Shown here: positions 1-11,479 of the stretch, in pieces | Layout: each line of letters starts with the position of its first letter | Numbering within the stretch: the stretch's first letter is position 1 | Notes under the pieces: generated by a model | Databases searched by the model: none | What the model saw: only the letters and a program-made list of their open reading frames with translations | Told to the model about the DNA's origin: nothing | Assembly: GCA_963693085.1 (NCBI GenBank) | Contig: OY856413.1 | Coordinates: 102,994,801 to 103,058,800, forward strand | Source of the DNA: Alisma plantago-aquatica | Lineage: Eukaryota > Streptophyta > Magnoliopsida > Alismatales > Alismataceae | DNA: 64,000 nucleotides | Direction: 5' to 3' | Translations under genes and position numbers: made by a program

Positions 1-2061
1 CCAGACATCATGTCCTTTTCAGTGCAAGACAAAATGTCCGTTGTTTGTCTGTTGCTCCCCATATTTTTGATATTGAACGGATGATGTCTTCCAATCATGT
101 TTTTCCCCGGCTTCGATAATCACTCCGGGAAATAAGGCCAACAATTACATATACATGTATCATGTCATCTCGTTATATTCTAACACATCTAAGGTTAGAC
201 TCCGGCTTAGCTCAGCATTGGTATTCTTACAGAAAATTGTGTAAAGTATGGCGCATGGCTAATTCACAACCACTTGATATGCATCCAGACAGTCAAAACA
301 TTAACTACAGAGTAGAAGCCGCTTAATAAACAATTACGGGTTGTTTGCACCATCTCGTTGGAAGTCCTAGTTGTAATAATGTTTACAAACGAATTGTAAC
401 AGATTTGAAAAGAGAAGAAGGCTGTAGCCATCTTTCTTCAAGAAACGACGGCATATAAGTCTCCTGCCTAGTAAAGATAAAGATGCTATTGTCATCCTTC
501 AACATTCCTAGACCAAAGAACAGTCCACTGCCGGCTTTTACGTCTACCTTATATCTAATATTTCCTTCATCGTTAGACTTTGTCTCGTACTAGCGTAACA
601 CGTTTTCTTGGCTGTCTACCATGGCAGACATCTGTAGTCAAGCCTATATGCATTATACTTTTCTTTTCTGGTGGCCTATGAACCCATTTGAGTACCCATG
701 TAGGCAGGTAGGCATCATTTTTATTTGGTGGGATGAGGTTGGGGGTGGGGAAGAAAGTAGGCATGATTACTTCTTCCTTTTCTTTTTCCCGTCACCCGGG
801 ATATGAATGTGAGTATAGCCAAAGAAGTATTTAGCAGTAATCTGAAATACATGGAATAATGAGGCAGTAATTAGGGTGACTTCAGTAACTGGAAATGCTT
901 TACACATAGGATGTATTAACTACTGGTACGACATTAACTGGAAGTAGGTGAAATATAAACTTAAAGCCTCATCTGGATGGAGTTTCCTAAAATACACAAA
1001 TTTGAATGAAAAACTGCCGGACAAACATCTAACTACCGGTTTAGATGACAGAAAAAAAAAAAAAGCACGGACAGGTGCGGGTGCGTAATTTAGAATCACG
1101 CCTATCCTGGTAGAACTTTGGAATTTCACATTTATAATGGAGCCAAACAATCATATACTGCTTAATCACAGTAGTTAATCACTGTCATGTAAATATGAAT
1201 TTAAAACCATGTTATTATATAAAATTTATGCCAACTTTAGGTGTTTACTGACAACTTAAGAAAAGCAGAACAACAGAGTTTGAAAGGCACAGAAATCAAT
1301 CTAAAGAGGGTAAAGAACACCCAAAAAACTGGGTCATATGTAAATGGAAAGTGGGAGGAGCTGGCCCTAACTTTTTGCTGGGGGGGATTTCCATTTCAGG
1401 AATAATGGAAGTCTGACCAGAAAAGGCGCCAAGAAAAAGTCACTACCACGATACTTTGTTTGCTCTATTGGAGGTTTTAAATTAACACGATGCGGATGGT
1501 AATGGACGAACCATCTCCAAAAAGAAGTTTCATACAAGATGCTGAAGGGCAGTATTCTTGCCCTGTGGACCTCCAAATATAGTTCTTTTTTAACGGCACA
1601 CTCAACGACGAGAAGCTATGGGGCATTAAATATGATTAGATGAAAGCGAAATTGATGGTTTGGGCTCTTTTTGTGGAGCAATATAAGGGAGAGGGAGGTG
1701 ACTCAATGTTGTCTCAATGACACTGCACCTCGCTAAATGCTTGGCGTGGAAGTTGATCAATGATGATCCTTAATTGGAAGGAGGCTAAATTGGGATTTTA
1801 GCTTGTCTATTGTGTGTTGACGGGATAAATTTTTGACATAACCGGCCATCCATTTGCCCTCCTACCCGGCTCTCCGAAAATAGCTTGCGGATCGAGATAT
1901 AATCCACATGTAGTCAAGATCTTACATGCTAGCACATGGCAAAGCCATGCAAAAGTTGCACCGTGATGCCATGCAAAAGTGTCACTATGATGTCCCACTT
2001 CCCCATAGAATCCGAAAATCACTATTATTTAAATTTTCATTCGTTGCTAATATCTACTTTT
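1..2061. other. unassigned sequence, no gene recognised
   Basis: I recognise no coding region, RNA gene or element border here. The longest open frames (61 to 105 codons) show no family motifs and look like chance frames. A run of 13 A at about 1052-1064 could be an old retroposition tail, but I could not find a matching duplication around it. It may be host intergenic DNA or very old repeat. Confidence 0.5.
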
Positions 2062-2079
2062 TCTAAAAATAATCATATT

Positions 2080-2938
2080 TTTTTAGCAATCCGAACATCT
2101 TCATTAATGAAAAGCCATACGGCATCTACACATAGGAAAAGTGATTCTGGAAGTACATACAACCAAGAACAAGGCTATCCGATCCCCAAAACTCATATTG
2201 GAATGATAATAGAATACTTCTGCATTGATCTCTTTTCCACTAGGCTGACATAAGCAGCTTTTCATAAGAGATTCTTTCAACCTGAGCATAGATCGGAGAT
2301 GATAAACCTGCAAATAAAAAATATACAGACCAGTATTTTCCACCACATGCAAAGCCATAGACCCAATAGTGAATCTGAATAGAAGAAATCGAGGCCAACA
2401 AGGGCCAAGACTCATAGCTCTCAAATAGAGAGAACAACAACGCTGACAAGTAGCGACAACAACGCCGACGAGCGGCGAGAAACGGACAGAATAACCTGCA
2501 GCAAAGAAAACAAGAAAAAAAAAACAGGAAGACCCGCCAAGAAGCACGGGGGCGGGGGGGGGGGGGGGGGTCTCGACTGTCGTAGGGATTGACGATCAGG
2601 GCAAGTCGCCCACTCTCCCCTCCACCCCAGTGAGCCAAATGACCACCAGGGCATGCCGCCCAAACCACCAGCGCCGCAACCTTAAGATCCGAGGCCGAGT
2701 ACCACCGCTGAGAAGGACGGGTCCTAGACGAAAAGCAGGTGAAAGCTTTGATCGTCGAAGCACCTTGAGACAGTCGAGGAAGAAGAAGCCCAGGGGGAGA
2801 GGGAACGTTGTGCGTCGACAGGCAGCCTCCCCCCGAGCAGAGTCGGCGACGGGGCAAGCCCTAGATCGCGGGAGCTAGGGAGAGAGCCGCAGCTAGCGGC
2901 AGTTCCCGTGTACGAGGAACTAATTCCCTAATAAGTGC
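2080..2938 (-). mobile_element. Retroposed insertion with 18-bp TSD (short LINE or processed copy)
   Basis: The segment is bracketed by perfect 18-bp copies of tctaaaaataatcatatt at 2062-2079 and 2939-2956. On the minus strand it ends in a short A tail, read as T on + at 2080-2084. Its minus-strand 5' half is GC-rich and CT-rich, like a plant 5' untranslated leader; the 3' half is ordinary. The longest minus-strand frame (2857 to 2240, 205 codons) has no known motif, is Pro/Ser/Arg-rich and crosses a homopolymer, so I do not call it a gene. It could be a defective LINE, a SINE-like derivative or a processed pseudogene of a host transcript. The insertion is well supported; its class is not. 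Confidence 0.65.
2554..2570. repeat. homopolymer of 17 G
   Basis: A run of 17 G lies inside the retroposed insertion, just after a shorter GGGGG and a C. On the minus strand it is poly-C. Such tracts are unstable in length and prone to sequencing error, so any frame crossing it is unreliable. Confidence 0.9.
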
Positions 2939-2956
2939 TCTAAAAATAATCATATT

Positions 2957-3242
2957 AATGCTATATTGTCTCTCGATTTCTCCTCACATCATATTCCTTT
3001 CCAAATTCGTGAGCATTGTACATTCATCTTTTTGATTAATTTTCTTATCTATTGCGGTCGTCATATTGTCTGTATTTGTTTTTACATATGCATTAAACAC
3101 CTTATTGAATGGACTGAAAATACATGTACTTGACAGATGCATTAACCATCCTCCCTTTATTAGGTTTTTTACATTTAATTAACCGAAATATTTCCGTTAA
3201 ATACTAATATTCCTACAACCTCACCCTCTTATTTTTAGCATT
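2957..3242. other. AT-rich spacer, nothing recognised
   Basis: This short AT-rich stretch lies between two independent retroposed insertions. It carries no coding signal. It was contiguous with the sequence after 5748 before the LINE inserted. Confidence 0.5.
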
Positions 3243-3260
3243 CTCCTTTGAATATGTTCT

Positions 3261-5730
3261 TTTTTTGTGAAACCATAGAGATTAGTTATTATTCATCCCG
3301 ATCTCTAGTTCGGGCCAAATTACAGAAAATCAGATATTAATATCCATGGGGAGCCAGGCAGGTTTGATATGAGAAAAAGTACACTGAGAAGCAGAGTACA
3401 AGGAGTGTTTTGCTATACTATCTGCCACAGAGTTGTGCTTCCGGATGATGAAGGAAAGCTTGAGATTGGGCAATAAGGAGAGAATGTGGCTGTATTCTCT
3501 CCTCAAGGGTTGGAACTTGCATGCAGGCCTTTCCCCATGTAAGAGGATATCAATGGTCGTCGAGGAATCGGAAAGGATAATCGGCAAGCTCCAATTGTTT
3601 TGGACACAAACGTTCATAGCTAGAATGATGCCCTTGATTTCTACTTCCAGAGTTGAGGTAGCATATCCAAAAGTGCCTTGGCCCCATAAGCAGGCACCAT
3701 TACCCTAAGTGACATGGACTCCAATGCCCATCTTTAGCGTGTGGAGTTGGAACGCAGCGTCAACGAAAACCACTTGTTGATGCGGGGGCGGCCGAGAGGG
3801 GTGACTTCGTTGAGCCGCAGTTGCGAGCGAGGCATGCTTCGGAAAGTTGAGGACAGCCGTAGAGCTGCCACGAATCCGGGAGGCCAGAACATGAGGCGGT
3901 ATGTGCTTGCCACCATGAATGAAGTCGTTGTGTGCATTCTAGATGGTCCAGCAACCCACACAATGTAGAATCTTGTCCCCAACGCTTGCGGACCCATGAA
4001 TGACGTTAGTAATCCACACCTCCTCCGATAAAGCAAAGAAATCTGGGCACATACCCAGCAACCGCCATACCTCGTGGCTAGTGCGGCAGTCGCGTAGGAA
4101 GTGAAGGAGCGAGTCTACATCCCGTGAGCAGACTGGGCATACATCATCGATGGAGACGTGGTGACGTACCTTCTCCTTATTTGTAAAAATGGCGGGGTGT
4201 TCCAACAGCCAAAGGAAGGTCTTGTATTTCGGCGGTAGGGGAAGCGCCCACAACGCCTTCCAGTACGTGGAGATAGGGGGGCCGTCCTTCCCTGCAACCA
4301 TGCATAGGCCGTGCTGGCCGATAATTCACCATCGGGCTCCCAGGGCCACAACCAAGAATCCATGCTTGCGTCGGGGTCGCGTGGTGCAGTATGCTGAACG
4401 AAAGGCCAAACTTCAGGAGGGAGGTAGGCATAGATGAAATCCCAGTCCCACTAGCCCGCACCCGGGGACATGCAGTGCACAGTAAGATCAAGGAGATCCT
4501 CAGGGATAGATATATTAGGAGAAATGTCAAGAATAGACTTACCCATTAGCCACTTGTCTCGCCAGACATTCGTGTTCCAGCCTGCGTTGATAGTTTTATG
4601 ACAAACAACTTCAAGTTTTGGAATGTAACCCTTGATGAAGGTCCACGCCGAGGATCCAGGCTTTTTGGAGAACACACCATTGCACACGTATTTGCTTCTC
4701 ATTACCTCCACCCATAGCGATGGGGAATTGTTCAGGAACTGCCAAACATTCTTCATCATGAGTGCCTCGTTTTGGATCATGGCATGCATGAGACCAAGCC
4801 CACCTGACGATTTGCTTTTGGTAAGCTTGTCCCATGAGACCAGAGCCATCTTCTTCTGTTCTCGGCCACCTGACCATAGGAATTTTCTTGATGTATTTAT
4901 TAAATGTCATCACAGAGCAAAGGCGAAAGCTTGACAGATTGCATGGTGTATGAGGGAATAGACTGCAGAGAGGACTTTGACAACATGATACGACCCACCA
5001 AGGATAGTGAACGGGCAGCCCAACTGTCCATGTGACCCCTGATGGAGCTGATAATATGCGAGTGCGTCTACTTTTTGAGGCGATGGTGTAAGATAGGGAC
5101 TCCCAAGTAGCGACCCAGGTCATCAGTTCTTGGTATGCCCATGCGATGACAGAAGGCACGTTGCTCGGATATGGATGTGTTGGAAGAGAAATAGTAGCAA
5201 GATTTCTCCTTAGAGATAATTTGTCCGGAAATGAGTGTGAACTCCTTTAGAATCTTGTTAATGTTGGAGGCTTGGGAAGTGGACATCTCGGCCATTAGGA
5301 GGATGTCATCCACAAACATAACATGAGAGAGGGAGGGACCAGTCTTAGACAACATAATCGGCTTCCAAGTACCTTGAGTCACTAACTTTGAGATAGCTTG
5401 ACTGAGGCGTTCCATACATAGCACAAAAATGTAGGGGCTGATAGGGTCACCTTGCCTCACTCCTTGGGTGGATTTGATGGGGTCCAAGGGTACTCCTTCC
5501 CAGAGAATCGAGGTGCTACCTTGAGAAATAATCTGCATAATCAACTTGGAAAGGCTCTCAGGAATCCCCGTTTTAGAGAGTGTGTCAACAATGAAGGGCC
5601 ACCTCATGCGATCAAAGGCCTTTGAGAGGTCCAGCTTAATGGCCACCCATTTTTTCTTGCCTTTTTTATTTCTCATAGAGTGTACTACCTCCTGAACTAA
5701 AAGAATGTTGTCACTCATAGAGTGTACTAC
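3261..5730 (-). mobile_element. 5'-truncated L1-type LINE, minus strand
   Basis: The element lies between perfect 18-bp TSDs, ctcctttgaatatgttct, at 3243-3260 and 5731-5748. Its minus-strand 3' end carries a short A tail, read as T on + from 3261. It begins within the reverse transcriptase and runs through the thumb region, a zf-RVT zinc knuckle and a terminal RNase H-like domain, an order typical of plant L1-clade elements. The endonuclease and ORF1 are missing because of 5' truncation, the normal outcome of incomplete target-primed reverse transcription. Frameshifts show it is dead. Confidence 0.92.
3330..5718 (-). pseudogene. LINE reverse transcriptase / zf-RVT / RNase H remnant
   Basis: Read on the minus strand. 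Positions 5718-5068 encode the RT fingers and palm: KLDLSKAFDRMRW, then QGVRQGDPISPYIFVLCMERL, then the catalytic box FVDD in HVMFVDDILLMAE. The frame breaks near 5068. After decayed sequence, 4849-4451 gives the thumb region with SWDKL and GGLGLMHAMIQNEALMMKNVW. At 4301-3939 the zf-RVT is visible as CPVC followed by HFLRDC. At 3617-3330 an RNase H-like tail contains HNSVADSIAKHSL. The reaction would be reverse transcription of LINE RNA at a nicked target. The N-terminal RT part is absent through truncation and there are at least two frameshifts, so no protein can be made. Confidence 0.9.
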
Positions 5731-5734
5731 CTCC
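5672..5734 (-). repeat. 42-bp-period direct repeat at the LINE 5' junction
   Basis: A 21-bp sequence starting ctcatagagtgtactac occurs at 5672-5692 and again at 5714-5734. The second copy straddles the LINE/TSD border, its last four bases being the first four of the TSD. The outer copy is therefore a duplicate of internal LINE sequence added at the 5' junction. Confidence 0.85.
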
Positions 5735-5748
5735 TTTGAATATGTTCT

Positions 5749-6390
5749 AAATCACTAATAAGATACTCAATTTTCCTAATTCAATATGCTATTTTTCATT
5801 AGCATATTTAAGTATATTATTTCTATAAAATAGAAATATTTCCTATAAAACAATATGTAACATTCCCTCCGCACTACAATAAACATATATCATATAATCG
5901 TACAATACCAACTCATATTTCAAACTTTATCAGTCATTGGATTATCTATGTACAATACTAATTGACATTTGAGTTGTACAATACAAGGTGACATTTCAAA
6001 TATTAGTTACTTATTAAATTATCTACTTATTATACATTTGTACAATACTGACTCACATTATGTTACACAATATCACAGATTACAGTCTTTTGCTCATATT
6101 ATCATTATTATTATTAACTCATCTCCTTATACGGATGGATTATGTTGACTTGAACAATTTTGTTTCAAGACCAAATGAAGCAATTAACCGATTCAAGTGG
6201 TTGTTTCTGATGATGCAGAGGTTGTATTAACTCTCCATGCATTCAACACTATCACACATTATACTAGTCATATATTGCCCAAATATTATATTCTTTAATT
6301 TATACTTACTGATTTAGTTGACTTAAACAATTCCTTTTTAAGTCATAATGAAGGTGATTCTTCTAATGAAGTCATTATTCCTGATGAGTA
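5749..6390. other. AT-rich flank of the FAR1/Mutator-type locus
   Basis: This is AT-rich sequence with scattered short motifs of the gtacaata type, which recur throughout the old locus up to 13442 and again at 29617-31700. I found no open coding frame. It may be the upstream region or intron of the transposase remnant that follows. Confidence 0.45.
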
Positions 6391-8990
6391 GGATGATGCT
6401 TTAAAGCCAAAAATTGTTTTGTCATTTGATTCTATAATAGAAGCTAAATGTTTTTACACTAAATATGCATACAAATACGGTCTTGGTGTTATAATAACAC
6501 ACGCTACTAAAGAATATGGTGATAAACTTGTTAGAAGAATGACATTTGTATGAGCCAAGTCAGGTCAAACCCCTAAAGAAAAGAAAGATTCTCCATATAG
6601 ATATAATACAATTGCAAAGACAAATTGTCCATCTAGTGTTAGACTTCGTTGGGATTATGTTGGTAAATATTATATTTCCATATTTATAGAAGAGCATAGC
6701 CATGATCTCTTAAGCCTGAGTTGGGCAGACTATTATCTTCTAAAACCAGAATACCTCATGAAATCTAAACACACATAAACCTAATCGATAGTGCAGGTAA
6801 TCCAATCATTCAACTTTAACTCATGTTTCACGCACAGTACAATAAGCTAATACTAACAATCATATTTTGCAGGTATCCATTTTGCTAAATCTATGACTAA
6901 TTTTATTTCTGAAGATGGTTCATTTGATAATCTTTTATTTACTTAGAAGGACTTGATGAATTATGTTGCATCATCTAGAAACCTTCGTCTTGGAAAAAGC
7001 AATGCTCAAGCTATTCAGAAATAGTTCATTATGATGCAGAGAAAAATAGTGATTTCTTCTATGTTCTATAAAACATTTTCTGGACGGAGTCAAGATCAAG
7101 GCACACATGTAAATAATTTAATGATGTCATAACATTTGACCCACATACCTTACTAATAGATACTAAATGTTGTTTTCCCTATTTGTTGGTATTAATCACC
7201 ACGGTCATTTAAATTTTAATGGATGTGCTTCTTTTTGGAGGAGACAACAGACAATTACGTATGGATATTCAAAACATGTCTTGAATGTATGGTTACCTCT
7301 TTATTTCCCCTTTTATATAATTCAAGTATTGTACTAACCATATTTCAAGTACAAAACTATTAAAATATAATACATAATCTATTCCTTTTCAAGTACAATG
7401 CTAATCATACCATGTACAACACTAAAGACAGTTTTGTTAGCACTGTATGACTAAACATTAACAATCTTCTCTTTTTGTCCTTTTAAGTGGTGTGGAACCA
7501 AAGCGCATCGTCAATGATCAGGCCCAACATATTATAAATGTTGTTAAAATAGTTTTCCTAATACAAAATATAGATTGTGTATGTGGTATATTATGAAAAA
7601 AACTTCTTGAGAAATTAGAAAAGAACACACTCATTTCCAAACTAGTAAAGGATGTAGTTTACGAGAGTACTTATGTGGAGAAAATTGAGAACACTTGGCA
7701 TCGATCTATCTAACTCGTGAGTAAGAAAGAAGAGAGTTTTCTTAGTTGTATTCATGATCTAAAATAGCTTTTGGTGCCTATTTATGTTGATCATTTTTTT
7801 GGACCGATATGTTTACTACCCAGAGAAGTGAAACAATGAATGGATTTTTTGACATTTATGTCAATTCAAATACATCTTTACAACAATTTGTCTCTCAATA
7901 TGATTTATCTCCTCAATCAAAATAAGAAAAAGAGAATCTATCAAACCTTTGAATCTTTCTAAAAAACCACACCTTAGAATAACACTCAAGATTGAGCCAC
8001 AATACGTTGAATCATATGTAATTAATATGTTTAAGAAATTCCAGTATGATTTGGAAGGAATGATATTTTGTGAGTCAAAATTTATATTTGGGGATTCTTC
8101 GCAATCATAATATGATGTTATCAAACACAGAACTGTGATGATAAATTCAGATCAGTGCAATACTTTTTGAAGGAGTTTCACATACAATATAGAAATTAGG
8201 AGGAAGAGATTAAGATTCATGTCTATCTTTTGGGTCCATCTGGAACCCTTCCCCTTTCCTGTCTGTCCCGACCGGCAGTAGTTGGGTCTCCCCATCTCTC
8301 CTCAACTTCCCCCTCGGCCCGAGCTGTATGAGATAGAAACTCGTCCCATGTACGCTTTGGAGGTTGAGCCCCACCCCAACAGTAATGATGTGTCTTAGGT
8401 CAACTAATACAAATAAGATATAGTTCAATCAGCGATTAGGGTATTTTGCATAGTCATATTTTTTGTGTTAATTACTAGAAGAAATCTAAAATTTGAGAAA
8501 ATACCATAATTTCTATATGTTATAGACAGATGGGGGGAAGACATACATCGTGATTACAACACTTCTCACACCGTTCTTGCTAGTGTGGGAAATGAGCCAG
8601 AGAAACGTGTTGAACACATTTATGAAATATGTGGTGGTTTTAGAAACTTAACAAGATCATGTGTTGATAAATATAAATACGTTAGAAGAGAACTAGCAGA
8701 TTCACACCGGAGGATAAATACTATTTTGAAAAATACAGGAGAAGAAATTATAACGGTAAATATTATCTTTTAGTACAAGACAGTTACATGTTAATATATA
8801 TATGTAGCTTACTATCTTATATCTTCTTCATTTTTATAGGAAAATACACCGTCTATACAAAACCTTGTTGTGGTTATTCGTTTTGGACCAATGCAGTTAG
8901 AGAGTTGTCCCAATCCAAGAAAAAAAGGATTTTGAAAAAGAAATCAATAAAATCTTCCAATACATATACTCGTATAGTGTTTCTAGACAA
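6391..8990 (+). pseudogene. FAR1-family Mutator-like transposase, decayed
   Basis: FAR1/FHY3 relatives join an N-terminal FAR1 zinc-binding DNA domain to a MULE transposase core and a SWIM finger. About 6400-6730 reads as FAR1: SFDSIIEAKCFYTKYAYKYG, later NCPSSVRLRW and EEHSHDL, with one TGA replacing the usual Cys codon. Near 6950-7030 the linker NYVASSRNLRLGKSNAQAIQ follows. The core keeps VGINHHG (about 7185), DNYVWIFKTCLECM (about 7250), FPNTKYRLCMWYIMKK (about 7550) and TQRSETMNGFFDIYV (about 7815). A later piece (about 8530-8770) has YRQMGG/RWGEDIHR-type sequence and a tail. Introns may separate some parts, but several stops and frameshifts are certain. The SWIM finger is not visible; a GC-rich block sits where it would be expected. 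Family assignment is strong; the exact exon structure is not. Confidence 0.82.
8212..8440. other. GC-rich block inside the transposase remnant
   Basis: This block of about 230 bp is much richer in GC than its surroundings and sits between the transposase core and the C-terminal region, about where a SWIM zinc finger should be. A 72-codon minus-strand frame fills it but matches nothing I know. I see no tRNA-like A and B boxes, no terminal repeats and no clear duplication. It may be a small insertion. Confidence 0.4.
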
Positions 8991-8999
8991 CAATACAAC

Positions 9000-10700
9000 A
9001 CATTTAGAACAAATTAAGGGGGTGTAATTAATACATATCAGCAACCATTTCCCGCTATGCATGAAGCTATGCCGAATCAACTTGTTCTAATCTCAACAAA
9101 TATCCTTATACCTCACATACTTTAGAAGAAGTTTCTACCTCTACTATGGAATTGTGTTTCAACTGACCAAATCCTACACATGTCTTGAATAATTTTCGTC
9201 CATATTTTTCTAAAACAAACATTTTTTTGATGAATGTTTAATAATTGTCTCGTCCCAATTTTAATTTGTAATCGGATCCATTTTAATGAAATCTTACACA
9301 AATATTATGCGTTTTTGCTACAACAATCACATGCAATACTTGTCTACACCAACAAACACAATATCCTTAATTCTAGTAACATTCGATGCAAGTAACAAAC
9401 AAAGATTTATCCTAAGTGAACTTAATCGTATAGTGAGATAGATATATATACAAACTACTTTTGAATAGTCATGCATTAACGTTGTACCTTTCACTTCAAT
9501 CAACAAGTATAGTACGCTTGTACACCCGCATGTACAAAATTATTGTAAGCCAGTATGGTCTCATTTTTGGATCTTATACACCTATACAGCATAATGTTAT
9601 CAAACATATACAGTACTATTGGTGGTGATACTCCCAAACATATACAGTACTATTGGTGGTGATACTCCCATACATTGTGAAAATATAGTATTTCGGTGAT
9701 AGACGTACAAAAAAATTTTTATACACACGTACAATAACAAACAGAGATTTTTTCTAAACGAGCTAAGTGGTATAGCACGACATGCAATAAGCGTATACTA
9801 ATCTTTAATAGTCTCACTTGGCTTAATAGCATATCATTGGCTACAATTAGAAACACAATATTCTTATTCACCAACATGGGTTACGGCTGTGTTTTATAAG
9901 AGTCAACACATACGGTACTCATGATATAAGTATAGTACATTAGATATACAAATACATTACAGTTAAGTTACACCCACACCATATTATAGTATACCATCAA
10001 GATGTAATTGATAGATCATATACATACTATACGAGCTCTTTAATCCAAATGTACTTGATTTATAAACATAATTTGATCAAGAGACACTATACTACTCTAT
10101 AAAGTAATGTATGAGAACTTTAATCCAATTGATGACGAAAAGATATCTACCTTTTTTTGTGTTTCCGATACGTTAAACATATACTATCCCATAATATTAG
10201 ATAATAGGATTGAATTTTTTAGGACATAAGTACAATACTGGAAAACATGCTCTAACAAATATACTCCCATAATATTAGTAATCATCCATTTACATTTTTC
10301 TGACTGATTTCCCTCGTACACCATTGACTTTTTATTTCTTTTATCAAATAATAAATTGAGATAATCATACATTTTTAAAACAACTTTTGTCAACAAATAA
10401 AGACATGCAATACCACCTAGTCCCCTTGTACAATATCCACATATTGATAACGTTGTCCCATTCAAGTCGCTCATACAATGTCAATATTTTTATACCTCTT
10501 TTCAAAACAGCAACACAAGATAAAATAATAAACCATTCAAATAAATATTGTGATCACCAATAATAGAAACATACATTATATCAACTTCTAAATCGTTCAA
10601 AATAATAAATTATTCAGACATCAACTCATGTCCACACAACAAAAGTAACATAAAATACTCCTACAGATAACATCATACCAACTTTCAAATATATAGTTTA
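9000..10700. other. AT-rich region between the two convergent pseudogenes
   Basis: Nothing coding is recognised here apart from possible 3' ends of the flanking pseudogenes. It is AT-rich with frequent gtacaata-type words. It would be the shared 3' region of two convergent genes in the inferred Mutator-like element. Confidence 0.4.
9601..9668. repeat. 34-bp tandem duplication, two perfect copies
   Basis: The 34-bp unit beginning caaacatatacagtacta occurs at 9601-9634 and immediately again at 9635-9668 with no mismatch. This is a recent local slippage or repair duplication in noncoding sequence. Confidence 0.9.
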
Positions 10701-10769
10701 ATCCTCAGATACGACTGATGTGACTTCTTGTGGTAATGAGTATCTCCAAGGAGAGAGCCCACCAAGCCT

Positions 10770-11200
10770 TCGGATCAAGGAATGCACGATTGCCTAGGCT
10801 CACGCACGTTAGTGATTCCAAGTGTGCCAAGTACATGATCATTTTCATGTAGCTCTTCAATCCACCTGATAACATAAATTACACAATCATTAGATTTTGG
10901 TGGTTGTTGCATGCATTGCTATTAAGAATCATATTCTAATCTTTTACAATCTTGCCATGCTTAAACAGATCATACTTGATAGAATATGTCCATCATAAGA
11001 TATAATTTGATGTTAAACACATGTATAAATAACATTCACTACCTATAGAATTCATTTACTAACCACATTCTTTACACCATCATAACTTTTATTTTGAGGT
11101 GAACCCATATCAAAGCTATTATAGTGCAAAAAAACTTTCTTCCAGATGAAGTAGTAATAAGATGCTAGTGATCTCCTATATGTAAAGAAAATAACAAAAC
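10770..11200 (-). pseudogene. Ulp1/C48 cysteine-peptidase-like catalytic region
   Basis: Read on the minus strand. Near 11170 the frame gives IGDH followed by a stop and HL, where C48 peptidases have the catalytic His-Trp pair; the stop (11165-11167, TAG) replaces Trp. Shortly after comes HYNSF, matching the Asp-Ser stretch with Asn for Asp. About 280 bp further on (10920-10780) one frame reads QQPPKSNDCVIYV then RWIEELHENDHV. The Gln and the DC (Cys codon 10883-10885) match the Gln and nucleophile Cys of the family, but the usual Gly after Cys is Val. Such proteins cleave SUMO-like modifiers; related plant genes are carried by Mutator-like elements. The gene is dead. Its N-terminal part lies at 29617-31270, beyond the inserted element E. 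Confidence 0.62.
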
Positions 11201-11479
11201 TTTTGTCTTTTTATCCTTTCAATCTTGGAAATTAGATATGTAACCATTCCTCCATGATTTTGTTCTCTTATCGTCTGCAGTAATGATTATTAAATGTAAA
11301 GTAATCATCACATTTCATGTCATCATAAACAATCTATTTTAAGTCGATGACAACTTCCATGCCCTAAACAAAATTTTAGATGTATTACTAGAATAAAATT
11401 TGTATAGTAGTAGTAGTAAATATGCACAATACTATTATGAAATATAGTTATTAGATTTATTATAATTACCTAGGTTCGA

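Noticed and set aside
2240..2857. 205-codon minus-strand open frame as a gene
   Set aside because: It crosses a G17 tract, has low-complexity composition and no family motif, and lies in a retroposed copy.
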